A DNA stretch of 64,000 bases from CAZAYP01 sp964489425 [NCBI: uncultured Verrucomicrobiota bacterium] (GTDB lineage: Bacteria > Verrucomicrobiota > Kiritimatiellia > RZYC01), in contig CAZAYP010000012.1 of NCBI GenBank assembly GCA_964489425.1, positions 24,808-88,807 on the forward strand, written 5' to 3'. The notes below the pieces were generated by a model. That model was not told the DNA's origin, made no database searches, and saw nothing but the letters and a program-made list of their open reading frames with translations. Shown here piece after piece: positions 43,468 to 53,400 of this stretch. Each line of letters opens with the position of its first letter. Positions within the stretch are counted from its first letter, which is position 1. The position numbers and the translations under genes were made by a program.

Positions 43468-44454
43468 TCAGCCCGGTTTTTTCGCCCCGGCCAGCGTCTT
43501 GCGGTATTGCCTGAAGATAGCCCCCGGATGGCGCGGGAACGCGCGCAGCATCCGCCCCAGCAGCTTGAGGTTGTTGCGGGCCGGGATCCGCCCATAGGGC
43601 CCGTTGTAATGGTCGTTCCACTGCCCCAGGGCGTGCTGGAACTGAAGTTCGCGGGTCGTGGGCGGGATCTCGAAATGCCGCCACGTGTAGCGGATAATGT
43701 TCAACAGGTCCCGGAAATAGATGATGTTGGTCACCGTGTTCACCGTGTTTTTCCGGGGATGGATGCGGTGGCTGTTGAGCACCTGCGGGGTGTAGGCGAT
43801 GTCGGCATGTTCCAGGATCTTGATGTAGCTGATCCAGTCGCCGGCCTGGAGGTAGCGCGGGTCCACGTACCCGGCGCGCAGGAAATGCGCGCGCCGGAAC
43901 AGGACCATGCTGACGTTGATGATCGTGCACAGCCGGCACAGGTACTGTTCCACCTCGTGCCGGCCGTGGTTCACGTATTCGGCCAGCCATTTCTGCCGGT
44001 CCAAAAAATCCGTGTACTGGATGTAGTTGTACTCCGTGATCCGTTGGCCCGCGACGTCCACCGGTTGGGTCTGGCAATAGGCGATGCCGATGCGCTCGTT
44101 GCGGCGCGCCAGGCGCAGGAGCTCGGCCAGCAGCGTTGGCTCGCAGAAGTCGTCGGATTCGGCAATCCACACAAACTCGCCCCGCGCCTCACGCAGGCCG
44201 CGGTTCCACTGGACAAACGGGTTGCCCGAGTTGCGCTCGTTGCGCAGGATGCGGTACGGCAGCCCGCTGGGCGCCAGCGCCGCTTCGGCCATGGCCACGC
44301 TGTCGTCCGTGGAGCAGTCGTCCGCGAAAATGATTTCCATGTCCCGGCAGGTTTGCGCCAGGATGGACTGGAAGCGCTCCCCCAGGAAGCGCGCGTAGTT
44401 GTAGTTCGTGATCACCACGCTGACCAAGGGGCGCGCTGCGCCTGCCGTGGTCAT
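43468..44454 (-). CDS. Glycosyltransferase family 2
   Basis: This 328-residue GT-A transferase begins with a VSVVITNYNYARF strand at about 13-25. The nucleotide-sugar-binding acidic residues lie in ADDCSTDDS, with a second acidic motif SDDF near 97-100 (DXD-like). A C-terminal basic tail follows. It probably works on a surface polysaccharide at the inner leaflet. I chose the ATG at 44454 because GAGGTTGGC lies upstream; an in-frame ATG at 44487 is possible. It faces the P-type ATPase gene convergently across a 36-base gap. Confidence 0.88.
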   Translation of the reverse strand: MTTAGAARPLVSVVITNYNYARFLGERFQSILAQTCRDMEIIFADDCSTDDSVAMAEAALAPSGLPYRILRNERNSGNPFVQWNRGLREARGEFVWIAESDDFCEPTLLAELLRLARRNERIGIAYCQTQPVDVAGQRITEYNYIQYTDFLDRQKWLAEYVNHGRHEVEQYLCRLCTIINVSMVLFRRAHFLRAGYVDPRYLQAGDWISYIKILEHADIAYTPQVLNSHRIHPRKNTVNTVTNIIYFRDLLNIIRYTWRHFEIPPTTRELQFQHALGQWNDHYNGPYGRIPARNNLKLLGRMLRAFPRHPGAIFRQYRKTLAGAKKPG

Positions 44455-44512
44455 GCCAACCTCATCCGTAGGTGCCAGCTTGAGCATTCCTTGAGCATGG
44501 ATATCGTGACCG

Positions 44513-44926
44513 TCAGGGGGGGGCGGCCGGCTCGAAGCGCACATCGCCGCGGTCGCGCAACCACGGGAAAATCCAATGCGCCTGGTAATGCAGGCGGGGC
44601 CCCAACAGGGTTCCGACCTGGCCGGACTCGGTCTCATGTATGCGGTGCATGTCGAAGAGTTTGTAGCCCAGGCCTTGGTATTCCACCGTGCCGCCGTCCT
44701 TGAGGCAGGCTTGGCGCCACGCGCAGTAGGGCGGTTGCCCGGCAGCCATCCGGGCGTAATCCCAGGCGGCCAGCATGGGGATAAGGATGCCGAGCGCCGC
44801 GTACAATATCATCAGGCCGGCCAGGGCCACGCCGCGTGGCCGGCTTTTCCCGGGGCCATGCGCGCAGTCAGTTCCACGCGCCGGCTCCGCTGGCGATCCC
44901 GCAGGGGTGGACGGTTGGTCGGTCAC
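44513..44926 (-). CDS. Single-pass membrane protein
   Basis: This 137-residue protein starts at GTG, overlapping the stop of the SPFH gene (GTGA). A Pro/Ala/Gly-rich, possibly disordered N-terminus precedes one hydrophobic helix (about 33-55), then a soluble part with two Cys, several Tyr and Trp and a Leu-Leu-Gly-Pro turn. I do not recognise it. Coupling with SPFH and NfeD suggests a membrane-organisation role, inferred from position. Confidence 0.6.
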   Translation of the reverse strand: MTDQPSTPAGSPAEPARGTDCAHGPGKSRPRGVALAGLMILYAALGILIPMLAAWDYARMAAGQPPYCAWRQACLKDGGTVEYQGLGYKLFDMHRIHETESGQVGTLLGPRLHYQAHWIFPWLRDRGDVRFEPAAPP

Positions 44927-45924
44927 TTGGCCGTGGTGGGCTTGGCTTGGGCGACAATCTCCCTGATGCCGCCGAGGGCGCCGAGCACCCCGGTGGCTTC
45001 ATATGGAATGTACACCACTTTGTTATCTTTGCCGGACACCATTTCCTTCAGGGCATCGATATAGCGGACCCCGATCAGGTACGCCGCGGGATCGGCATGG
45101 CTCGCGGCGATGGCCGCGGTAATCTTGCGCACCGCTTCGGCTTCGGCCTCGGCCACGCAGACGCGCGCCTGGGCCTGGCCCTCGGCCCGCAGGATCTGCG
45201 AGCGCTTATCACCTTCGGCCTTGTTGATCTCCGCCTCGCGGATGCCCTCGGCCTCGAGGATCTGCGACTGCTTGAGCCCTTCGGCATTGAGGATCTGGGC
45301 GCGCTTGGCGCGTTCCGCGGTCATCTGCCGTTCCATCTGCTCGCGCACGTTGGCCGGAGGCTCGATGTCCTGGAGCTCAACGCGGTTGACCTTCATGCCC
45401 CACTTGTCGGTGGCCTCGTCGAGGATCGCGCGCAGCTTGTGGTTGATGGTGTCGCGCGAGGTCAGGCACTGGTCAAGCTCCAGTTCGCCCATCACGTTGC
45501 GCAGGGTGGTCTGGGTCAGCTTCTTGACGGCATCGGGCAGGTTGGCGATCTCGTACACGGACTTGACCGGGTCGATGATCTGGAAATAGACCATGGCGTC
45601 GATCTGGATGGTGACGTTGTCCTTGGTGATCACGTTTTGTTTGGGAAAATCGTAGACCTGTTCGCGCAGGTCGATGCGCTCGGTGAGCTGGGTGTAGACC
45701 AGGTCGCGGCCGCCGGGATCCACCTTGCGGTACAGCCAGTGCACCTTGCGGGCGCGGTCGATGATCGGCCAGATAATGTTGATGCCGCTTTCCAGGGTGC
45801 GGTTGTACTTGCCCAGGCGCTCGACGATCATGGTTTCGGCCTGCGGAATGATCTTGAACCCCTTGGCCGCAAAAATCACCACAAAGACCAGGATGCAGAT
45901 CAGGATGATAATCGTGCCGCCCAT
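44923..45924 (-). CDS. qmcA: SPFH/band 7 protein (QmcA-like)
   Basis: This 333-residue protein has an N-terminal membrane anchor (Ile/Val/Leu, 5-22) and a band 7 domain with VPQ-like IIPQAETMIVERLGKY, the hallmark strand of stomatin/paraslipin proteins. A long helical tail of repeated Ala-Glu-Gly motifs (about 195-260) forms the oligomeric ring contact. It likely forms membrane microdomain rings with the NfeD protein encoded three bases upstream. A small membrane protein follows with overlap. Confidence 0.9.
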   Translation of the reverse strand: MGGTIIILICILVFVVIFAAKGFKIIPQAETMIVERLGKYNRTLESGINIIWPIIDRARKVHWLYRKVDPGGRDLVYTQLTERIDLREQVYDFPKQNVITKDNVTIQIDAMVYFQIIDPVKSVYEIANLPDAVKKLTQTTLRNVMGELELDQCLTSRDTINHKLRAILDEATDKWGMKVNRVELQDIEPPANVREQMERQMTAERAKRAQILNAEGLKQSQILEAEGIREAEINKAEGDKRSQILRAEGQAQARVCVAEAEAEAVRKITAAIAASHADPAAYLIGVRYIDALKEMVSGKDNKVVYIPYEATGVLGALGGIREIVAQAKPTTAK

Positions 45925-45927
45925 GGC

Positions 45928-46383
45928 TTACTCCTTGGTTGTCGGTTGCGGTTGGGTTACGTAAATCTTGGCGCCGTCCACCCGGGTCACCTCGACGGCC
46001 GCGCCGGCGGCAAACGCCGCGCCGTCCGCGGAAAACGCCAGCCAGTCGTCGCCGCCGACCTTGACCCGGCCGGGGGCCTGTGCGGTAATGGGTTCGCTGA
46101 CCTTGCCGATCGCGCCGACCAGGGCATTGACCCCGATCTTTTTCTGGTCGTCAAACCGGTACAGGTAGCGCACAAACAGCGGCCGGATGGTAAAGAAGAC
46201 CACGAGCACGGTCACGGCCATCACGCCCAGTTGGATCTTGAGGCTCAAGTCCAGGAAGGCGGCGACCGCCGCCGCGAACGCGCCAATCCCAAACGATCCG
46301 AGCAGAAAGTAGGGGGTGAATATTTCGAGGATCATCAACCCGATCCCCGCGAGCACCCAGATATGCCAAACTTCAAGAGCCAT
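45928..46383 (-). CDS. NfeD-family membrane protein
   Basis: This 151-residue protein has three or four membrane helices in its first 75 residues, including Ile-Leu-Glu-Ile-Phe-Thr-Pro. A cytosolic OB-fold (about 85-148) with Gly-Arg-Val-Lys-Val-Gly-Gly-Asp-Asp-Trp follows. That is the NfeD layout, and NfeD proteins pair with SPFH proteins, as here. GGAGG eight bases upstream fixes the ATG at 46383. It is the first gene of the nfeD-qmcA pair. Confidence 0.88.
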   Translation of the reverse strand: MALEVWHIWVLAGIGLMILEIFTPYFLLGSFGIGAFAAAVAAFLDLSLKIQLGVMAVTVLVVFFTIRPLFVRYLYRFDDQKKIGVNALVGAIGKVSEPITAQAPGRVKVGGDDWLAFSADGAAFAAGAAVEVTRVDGAKIYVTQPQPTTKE

Positions 46384-46468
46384 TCGCCGCCTCCGCTCTA
46401 TTAGACCGCAGGAATTATGCCCGGTTTCCGCGCTGATACCAGAAAAATAAACGGCCGGCGGAGAGCGA

Positions 46469-47914
46469 TCAATAGCGCCGGGTGCGGAAAAACACCCGGT
46501 CCCCGGCCACGGGCGTGGGGCGGGCGATGGCGCCGATGTAATCCCAGACGCCCGGCCCCCAGGCCGTCCACGTGGCCGCCCGGGGATCCAAAGCATATTC
46601 AATCCGGCAGCGGTTGGTGTCGGCCACCCAGGCGGTGGCATACACCTGGCCGGCGCGCACGTTGAGCCGCCACCAGTTGTGGCTGATCTCAGGCCATTGC
46701 CGGGTCATGCGCTTGAACTGGACGTAGAACCAGCGCGCCAGGTCACGGTGCCGCAGAAACAGCACGTTTTCATCGTTCGATGAGTCTGAAGCCAGTCCGG
46801 CGTCGGTCCAGTTGGCTGAACCGTGCACCAGGATAGGCCGGGCGCCCCAAGGGTCGATCACCATCCACTTTTCGTGTACCAGCTCCGCCTCGCCGGCATC
46901 CAGCGTGCTGTAATCGGAACGGCTGTAGGGGGTGATCATGTGCACCCGGTTGGTGGTGGCGTAGAACGCCGGATCCAGCAGGTCATGATAAATCTCGTAG
47001 GAGGCATTCGAGCTGGTGAGCCAGTCGCTCTTGGGGATGACGCCACAGATCCGCACCCCGCGGTCCGCCGCGGCCACGAGCGCGTCGCGCACCTGGGTCC
47101 GGGTCAGCTTGTTCAGCGCGAACACGATCTCGTCCTGGGCGTTGCTGATGAGCGCGACGATCTCGGTCAGGGCGTTGGTGCCGCCGAAGTCATCCTCGGG
47201 GTACGGCGCGAAATCGACCCAGCTGTCGCCCCAGGATTCGGCCAGGCGGAACACCGTCCCGTTGGCGGCATGTGACTTGGACGGGTTGTAGTGAAACCGG
47301 CCGGCCAGCAGTTCGGTAGCTTCCCGGTTATAGGCGTTGAACACCGCTGAATTATTGAGCAGCTCAACGGTGATGTTCCACTGGGCGTAGCTGGCCACGG
47401 TTGTCAGGTTCCAGGATCCGGTGAACACCACCAGGTTGGTGCGGCTGTAATAGAACAAGCCCACTTTGTGATGCATGATCCCCTGGTAGTTGGTGGCCTT
47501 GACCAGGAGCAGCGGGTTGACGGAGCGATTAGCCAGCTGCCGCAAGGACAGCCCGCCATAAACGGCATCCAGGTTGATCGAATAATCAGCGATGAACCGC
47601 ATCCTGGCCGACCGGTCCAGCGCCCCCTGCATCGCGGTGAGGATCTGGCCGGCCGTGCCGTCCGCGGAAAATGAGTAGGCGGCCAGCGTGCCGGTCTGGC
47701 CCGCCTGCAACGCGTTGAGGCGCGTTAGCAAGGCGTCGCGGATAATGTATTCGCCCGGGACCTCATTGAAATCCTGGTCCGGCAGGTTGAAATGGACAAT
47801 CCAGTCCGTCCCGGTGACAGATTCCGCCGCCGCCGACAAGGTCAAGGCCGCGATCGCGGCCCAGGCGACCAGGGCCCGGATTGCAGCACGTCCCCGTTGG
47901 AATGCAGATTTCAT
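46469..47914 (-). CDS. Secreted phospholipase D-family protein
   Basis: This 481-residue exported protein has a signal peptide ending near Ala-Ala-Ala at 28-30. Two PLD half-sites follow. The first is HHK with His148 and Lys150 and the downstream GSWN at 166-169. The second is HEK with His347 and Lys349 followed by Gly-Ser-Ala-Asn-Trp. This matches PLD-type nucleases/phosphodiesterases rather than lipases in general. The C-terminus ends in Phe-Phe-Arg-Thr-Arg-Arg-Tyr. The same ending and order are found in the paralogue at 49000. A cell-envelope or extracellular phosphodiesterase is likely; substrate unknown. Confidence 0.88.
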   Translation of the reverse strand: MKSAFQRGRAAIRALVAWAAIAALTLSAAAESVTGTDWIVHFNLPDQDFNEVPGEYIIRDALLTRLNALQAGQTGTLAAYSFSADGTAGQILTAMQGALDRSARMRFIADYSINLDAVYGGLSLRQLANRSVNPLLLVKATNYQGIMHHKVGLFYYSRTNLVVFTGSWNLTTVASYAQWNITVELLNNSAVFNAYNREATELLAGRFHYNPSKSHAANGTVFRLAESWGDSWVDFAPYPEDDFGGTNALTEIVALISNAQDEIVFALNKLTRTQVRDALVAAADRGVRICGVIPKSDWLTSSNASYEIYHDLLDPAFYATTNRVHMITPYSRSDYSTLDAGEAELVHEKWMVIDPWGARPILVHGSANWTDAGLASDSSNDENVLFLRHRDLARWFYVQFKRMTRQWPEISHNWWRLNVRAGQVYATAWVADTNRCRIEYALDPRAATWTAWGPGVWDYIGAIARPTPVAGDRVFFRTRRY

Positions 47915-47975
47915 GGCCGTTCTCTTCTATCGTCCTGCGCCAGCCATGACAAGCAGGAAGCATGTGGCCGGCAAT

Positions 47976-48980
47976 TCAGGGTTGGCTGCGGCATCCGCCG
48001 TGCCACGCGTCCATGAAGCGCTGCACGCGCTCCTCATCCAACAGGCACTCCCAGTGGTTGTGCTGCTTGAAGGCCGTGCCGACGATGGCGCCGCTGGCGT
48101 GCCGCTTGACCATCGCCACGTTGCCGGCCGATACTCCCGAGCCTACCAGCAGGGGGAGGCGGGCGCGGGCGGTCCCGGGTGCCGTTCCCGCCAGGTCAGC
48201 GAGCAGTTGCTCGGCGCGGTCCACCGCGGCGCGGGCTTGCGCGAGCAGGGCTTCGTCCGGAGGGAGGCCGGTGTGGCTGCCGGTGACAATGACGCCCTCC
48301 AGCTTTTCAAACACGATATTGTCAAGCCAGGTGCGCGGATCCGCCAGTTCGCCGGGGAACACGGTGTGCTTCTTGAGAATATCCACCAGGACCATGGGGC
48401 GGCTGCCCGCACGCCCGCGGCCGGCCTGCAGGATTTCCCGGCGCAGGTAGAATTGCGCCAAGTTGCCCTGGTTGGGGGTTGGCCCCTCGGGCCGCAGGCC
48501 TTGGAACAGCAGGCTTTCTCCGCGCACAAAGTCCAGGTCGGTTTCCACCGCAACGTCCAGTGCCAGGTGGTCGCCATAGGCCAGGATCTGGATGCCCAGC
48601 GGCGTGGCCGGATACGCCGCGCGCAGATCTGCTGCCAGGCAGCGCATAACCGCGGTGATGGCCGCAGGCGTGCCATCACGCACAAAATATGGGGCGCCGA
48701 CATTTTCCAGCATCATCGCCGCCATGCCGTGGCGCATGTATACCGCGGCTTCCCGCAGCATCCGGTCCCGCACATAGGCGAAGAAACTCAACTCCGCGGG
48801 ATGATTCTCCGCGCCCCAGGCTGCGATGCGCGCGTAGTCGGCGGCCGTGGGTTGCGGCAGCCCCAGCGCCGCGCGCCAGTCTGGCGGGCCGAGCAGGATC
48901 GTATTGACCGCGATGTGCAGCATGCCGACCAGGGCGCAGTCGTCCTGCCGCCCGGCCAATAGCTGAGCTGGTTTATTCAT
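47976..48980 (-). CDS. BtpA/SgcQ-family TIM-barrel protein
   Basis: This 334-residue cytoplasmic TIM-barrel-like protein shows family features: a Val-Gly-Met-Leu-His start strand, a Met-Leu-Glu-Asn-Val-Gly segment, a VDILKKHTV segment, a TGSHTG segment, and the C-terminal GSGVSAGNV phosphate-binding loop followed by Gly-Thr-Ala-Phe-Lys. BtpA is needed for photosystem I stability in cyanobacteria and SgcQ is a sugar-related homologue, so the general role is uncertain. The ATG at 48980 follows GGAAAAGG. It is between two secreted PLD-family genes on the same strand. Confidence 0.85.
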   Translation of the reverse strand: MNKPAQLLAGRQDDCALVGMLHIAVNTILLGPPDWRAALGLPQPTAADYARIAAWGAENHPAELSFFAYVRDRMLREAAVYMRHGMAAMMLENVGAPYFVRDGTPAAITAVMRCLAADLRAAYPATPLGIQILAYGDHLALDVAVETDLDFVRGESLLFQGLRPEGPTPNQGNLAQFYLRREILQAGRGRAGSRPMVLVDILKKHTVFPGELADPRTWLDNIVFEKLEGVIVTGSHTGLPPDEALLAQARAAVDRAEQLLADLAGTAPGTARARLPLLVGSGVSAGNVAMVKRHASGAIVGTAFKQHNHWECLLDEERVQRFMDAWHGGCRSQP

Positions 48981-48999
48981 GCCGTTGCCTTTTCCATGG

Positions 49000-50460
49000 T
49001 TAATAGCGCCGCGTCCGGAAATACAGGCGGGTGGCTCCCGCCGGCGCCGGTTGCGTAAGCCGACCGATCGTGCCTTGGATGCCGTTAACCCAGGGGGTCC
49101 ACGTCCCGGACCGCAGGTCCGCGCCATACTCAACGAGACAGCGGTTGGTTTCGGCAATCCAGAAATCGCAGTACATGGCGCCGCGGTCCCGGCGGATGGT
49201 GCACCAGTTATCGCACCGGCCCTGCCAGAGACCGGTCATGCGCTTGAACTGGAGGTAAAACAAACGCGCCAGGTCGCGGTGGCGCAGGAACATGATGTTT
49301 TCATCGTTGGCCGAGGTCGAGGCCAGGGCCGAGTCCGTCCAGTTGGCCGACCCGTGGATCACGATCGGTTGCTCTCCCCAGGGATCGATCACCATCCATT
49401 TTTCGTGGACCAGGTCCAGTTCCCCCTCGTCCAGGGCCGCGAAGTCGGCTTGGCTGAAGGGCGTGATCATGTGGACCACGTTGGTGGTATCATAATTGCC
49501 TGGGTCCACGAGGAAGTAGTAGACGCTATACGAGGTGTCGGAGGATGAGGCCCAGTCGCTCTTGGGAATAACGCCGTTGATCCGGACCCCGCGGTTGGCG
49601 GCGGCGATCAGGGCATCGCGAATATACGGGCGGTTGAGCTTGTTGAGGGCAAACACGATCTCGTCCTGTGCGCCTTCGATGAGCCGGTAGATGTCGGTCT
49701 GGGCATTGGTGCCGCCGAACTTGCTGCTGGGGTAGGGGGCAAAATCCACCCAGCAGTCGCCCCAGGCGCCATCCACGCGGAAGCGGGTGCCGTTGGGGGC
49801 ATGCGACTTGGCGGTACTGTAATGGAATCGGCCGGCCAGCAACTCAGCCGCCTCCTGGGCGTAGGCGCCGTAGACCGCGGTGTTGTTGCGGAGTTCAATG
49901 GCGATGTTCCACTGGCCATAGCTGGCCATGGAGGTGAAGTTCCAGGATCCCGTGAGCAACACGCGGTTGGTGCGGCTGTAATCGAACAAGCCGAACTTGT
50001 GATGCATGATGCCGGATGAATTGGTGGCCTGCACCAGCGTGAGGGGATTGGCGGCGCGGCCCATGAGCCCGGTCAGGGAGTAGCCTTCGTAATTCGCCGC
50101 CAGGTCCAAACCGTAATCTGCAATAAAATACATGCGCGCCCCCCGGTCCAGCGCGCTGTTCATGGCCCCGAGAATGGCGCCGGCCGTGCCGGCGGCCGAG
50201 AGGGTAAAGGTGGCGAGCGTGCCGGTCTGGCCGGCCTGGAGCGCGTTGATGCGGGCGACCATGGCGTCGCGGATGTTATACTCGCCAGGCACCTCGTCAT
50301 AGTCCTGATCCGGAAGGTTGTAGTGCACGGTCCAGTCAGCCCCGGTGACGGATTCGCCCGTAGCGGGCATGACCAGCCACGGCCACGCCGCCAGGGCCAG
50401 CCACGCCGCACCTCCGCGGAGGGTCAGGCACTTGATGGAGTTGCTTGAACGCATGGCCAT
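49000..50460 (-). CDS. Secreted phospholipase D-family protein, paralogue
   Basis: This 486-residue secreted protein is about 60 percent like the one at 46469 by eye and has the same layout. A signal peptide ends near 33-36. HHK sits at 153-155 (His153, Lys155) with GSWN downstream, and HEK at 352-354 (His352, Lys354) is followed by Gly-Ser-Ala-Asn-Trp. The same Arg-Thr-Arg-Arg-Tyr end is present. The ATG at 50460 begins four bases after the stop of the 1167-residue secreted protein, so the two are co-translated. A second ATG two codons later is equally possible. Confidence 0.88.
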   Translation of the reverse strand: MAMRSSNSIKCLTLRGGAAWLALAAWPWLVMPATGESVTGADWTVHYNLPDQDYDEVPGEYNIRDAMVARINALQAGQTGTLATFTLSAAGTAGAILGAMNSALDRGARMYFIADYGLDLAANYEGYSLTGLMGRAANPLTLVQATNSSGIMHHKFGLFDYSRTNRVLLTGSWNFTSMASYGQWNIAIELRNNTAVYGAYAQEAAELLAGRFHYSTAKSHAPNGTRFRVDGAWGDCWVDFAPYPSSKFGGTNAQTDIYRLIEGAQDEIVFALNKLNRPYIRDALIAAANRGVRINGVIPKSDWASSSDTSYSVYYFLVDPGNYDTTNVVHMITPFSQADFAALDEGELDLVHEKWMVIDPWGEQPIVIHGSANWTDSALASTSANDENIMFLRHRDLARLFYLQFKRMTGLWQGRCDNWCTIRRDRGAMYCDFWIAETNRCLVEYGADLRSGTWTPWVNGIQGTIGRLTQPAPAGATRLYFRTRRY

Positions 50461-50464
50461 AGGA

Positions 50465-53400
50465 TCAGTCCGGCAGCCTGACGCCGGTACGGTAGTGGGC
50501 TTGGCCCGGACCATTGGTGATGACAAAGATGACGGCGGCGCCCCCGGGTTGGCCTGGCTGGTCATAGCCCAGCGCCTGCCAGTCGCCCGCCAGCAGGTTG
50601 GTGTTGCACCAGACATCGTACCGGCGGCTGTTGGTGGTGGGCGGACCAGCCTGCAACAGGATGACGCGGGCGCCACTCAGCGTGGTAATCTCGTTCGCAT
50701 AACAGGAGAGGGGATCCGTGGGATCCGTGTCCGCAAGATACTCCTCCCAGTTGCTGGCGGGATCAGCGTCATAATGGTCGCTCGGAGCGCCGTTGGGGGC
50801 GGATGGATCCATGTGATAGCCCTGGGCCCAGTCGTCATAGGCGGGCGCCACGGCCGTGGTGGCCGCGCTGGTGATGGCCGAATAGGGGCTGACCTCCTCG
50901 TCATTCGTGGCCCGCACGCGGTAGTAGCAGGTCGCGTTGTCCAGCAAGCCTGTGACCAGCGCGTCCGTCAGGGACACGGGCCGGGCTTGATAACCCGGCA
51001 CGTAATCGTTCACGCCAGCCACGTCGCCGGAGATCGAGAATCCAGGAATAAAAGCCGCAAACCCAGCCACCACCTGGCCGGTCCAGTTCAGTGGGTTGGC
51101 CGCCCCGGCCAGCAACTGGGAGCGAGACCCGCTGACGCCGGCCTCGGCCAGGTACTGGTAATTGGGTCTGGGGCCCGGGGTGAGGATCGTGCCAGCCGCT
51201 GCCGAGAGCGGCGCGGGGACGTAGGAATGGCCGCTATCCGCCAGCCCATTGGTAATCCATGGCTCAGGCGTGGCCCAGCCGATGCCATACAGGAACCCGG
51301 GCGTGTCATCGTCGCCCTGGTACACAAGGAGCGTGTCGCCGGATGTGGACAGGTCAAAGCTGCCGCTCTTGATGAACCCATGTTCGTTGCTGCCGCGAAA
51401 GGTCAGCACGGATCCCGCCGCGACCGTGCCGGTTGCCGTGTAGGTGACGAGGCCTTCGCTCCCGCGCCAACCCGTGTTGGTCCAGGCACGATCCGTAAAC
51501 TTGATAACCGTGCCGGGGCTGAGATTAACGAGCGGAATGAAGTCAAAGCCCTTGGGCAGGGCGGCATTTACGGTTGCCATGGCGAGTTCGCCGGGCGCCA
51601 GGATGCCGGGCTCGTCCGGCAGGTAACCGCGAAAAGCCGGGTTGGTGGCCACGTACAGGCGGTAGCCGGTGGCGCGATCCGGCGCCGTCCAGTTGGCCAT
51701 AAAACGCCGGTTGTGCACGGCCGTCGCGGGCAGGATTCCCGGTGCTGCCAGGGCCGCGGGTATGGCCGTGGCCACCACCCCCGTGGAATACAGCGCGCCG
51801 TTGCGCACCGACCATGCCTGGTAATAGTACGTGGTTCCGTTGGTCAAACCTTCGTGCCGGAATCCTGTGCCATGGGCATGGTAGATGACCATGCCGCCGC
51901 CGGCGATGACTTGGCCGGAGGTGTAAACGCCCACGGGCGCGCCGAAGCTGGCCGCAGTATTATACGCCAGCATGACGGCATCTCCGGCCGGGTTTAAGGA
52001 CCACGCCAGGTCAACCCGTTGGTTGGCGCTTGCGGCGGAAAACCCGGGTGGCGGGGTGACCGGTCCCAAGCCGCCCAAGGTCGTGATGTTGCTAACCGTG
52101 GAAACAGCGCTCATGCCCGACGCATTGGTGGCGCGGACGCGATAAAAATACGTCACCCCGCCCGTCAGGCCGGTGATGGGCGCGGATAGCGCCGTCGTCG
52201 TGTGGGCCCGGTACCCGGGGACAAAATCATCGGCGTTTCCGGCATCGGTCACAAAAATATCTGGAAACAGCGGATCGTACGCGGCCAGATCGCTATTGGT
52301 CCAGCTTGTGCGGTCCGCCGCCAAGGCCAGCAGTCCGGCGCGGGGGTTCTGAACGCTGGCGCGGTACTGGTAGTTATCCTTGCTGCCGAGCGAGACGATG
52401 GTGTTGGCCGCCGGGCTCAACGGGGGTGGAATATAGGATTGCCCGGGCCCGGGGATACCATTGGTAATCCATGGGGTGGCGATGGCCCAGCCCAGGCCAT
52501 ATAGGAATTCAGGCGCAACCGCAGACCCTTGGTATGCCAGGATGGTGTCGCCGCTGCCGGATGGATTGAATGCCGGGTCAGCCGTGAAGCCATGCGCACT
52601 TGCTCCGCGATAAGGCAGGACCACCCCGGCGGGGATGGTGCCGGGCGCGGTGTACACGACGGTGCCCTCGCTGCCCAACCAGTTGGTTCCTGACCAGGGC
52701 CGGTCCGTGAAGAAGAGCACTGTTCCCGGATCCAAGTCCACCAGCGGAACCAGATCAAATCCCTTGGGTTCCACGGCGTTGACCGTGACGATCATCAAAT
52801 CGCCAGCGGCTATTGTGGATCTACGGCCCGCCGTTGGGTGGCGAAACGCGCTGTTGGTGGCCACGTCCACCAGATAGGCACTCGCACCCACTGCGTTGCT
52901 CCAGGTGGCCGTGAACTGGTTGGTGCGCACGTCCGTCGGATCCCGGAGAACGGGCGCAGCCAGCAAGCCAATCCGCGGGGTGGCCACGGCAGTAACTCCC
53001 ACGGAATAGTTGGTGCCATCACGGACCGACCAAGCCTTGAAATAACAGGCACAATCATTGGTTAATCCGGTTTGGACATGGTATTGCCCGATGCCTTGAA
53101 AAATGACCCGGGCACCGCTGGGCAGCGTGTCGCCAACGCTGTGGGGCCCGGCCGGCATCCCAAGGTTGGCATTGGTGTGCCAGCCAATCATCACCGGGTC
53201 GCTCAAGTCATTGAGGGCCCAGGTAAGTTCCACCAGCGCATCCCCGGGCTGGGCTTGAAACATCAAGGGATTTTGCACCTGGCCGGTGGTGACCACACTG
53301 AAATCGGGTGTAAACGCCGGGAATCCAAGCAAGTTGTGGTTGGTCCAATGGCTGCTATTGTCGAGCAGCGATAGCAGTTCAGCGCGCGTCCCGGCAGTTC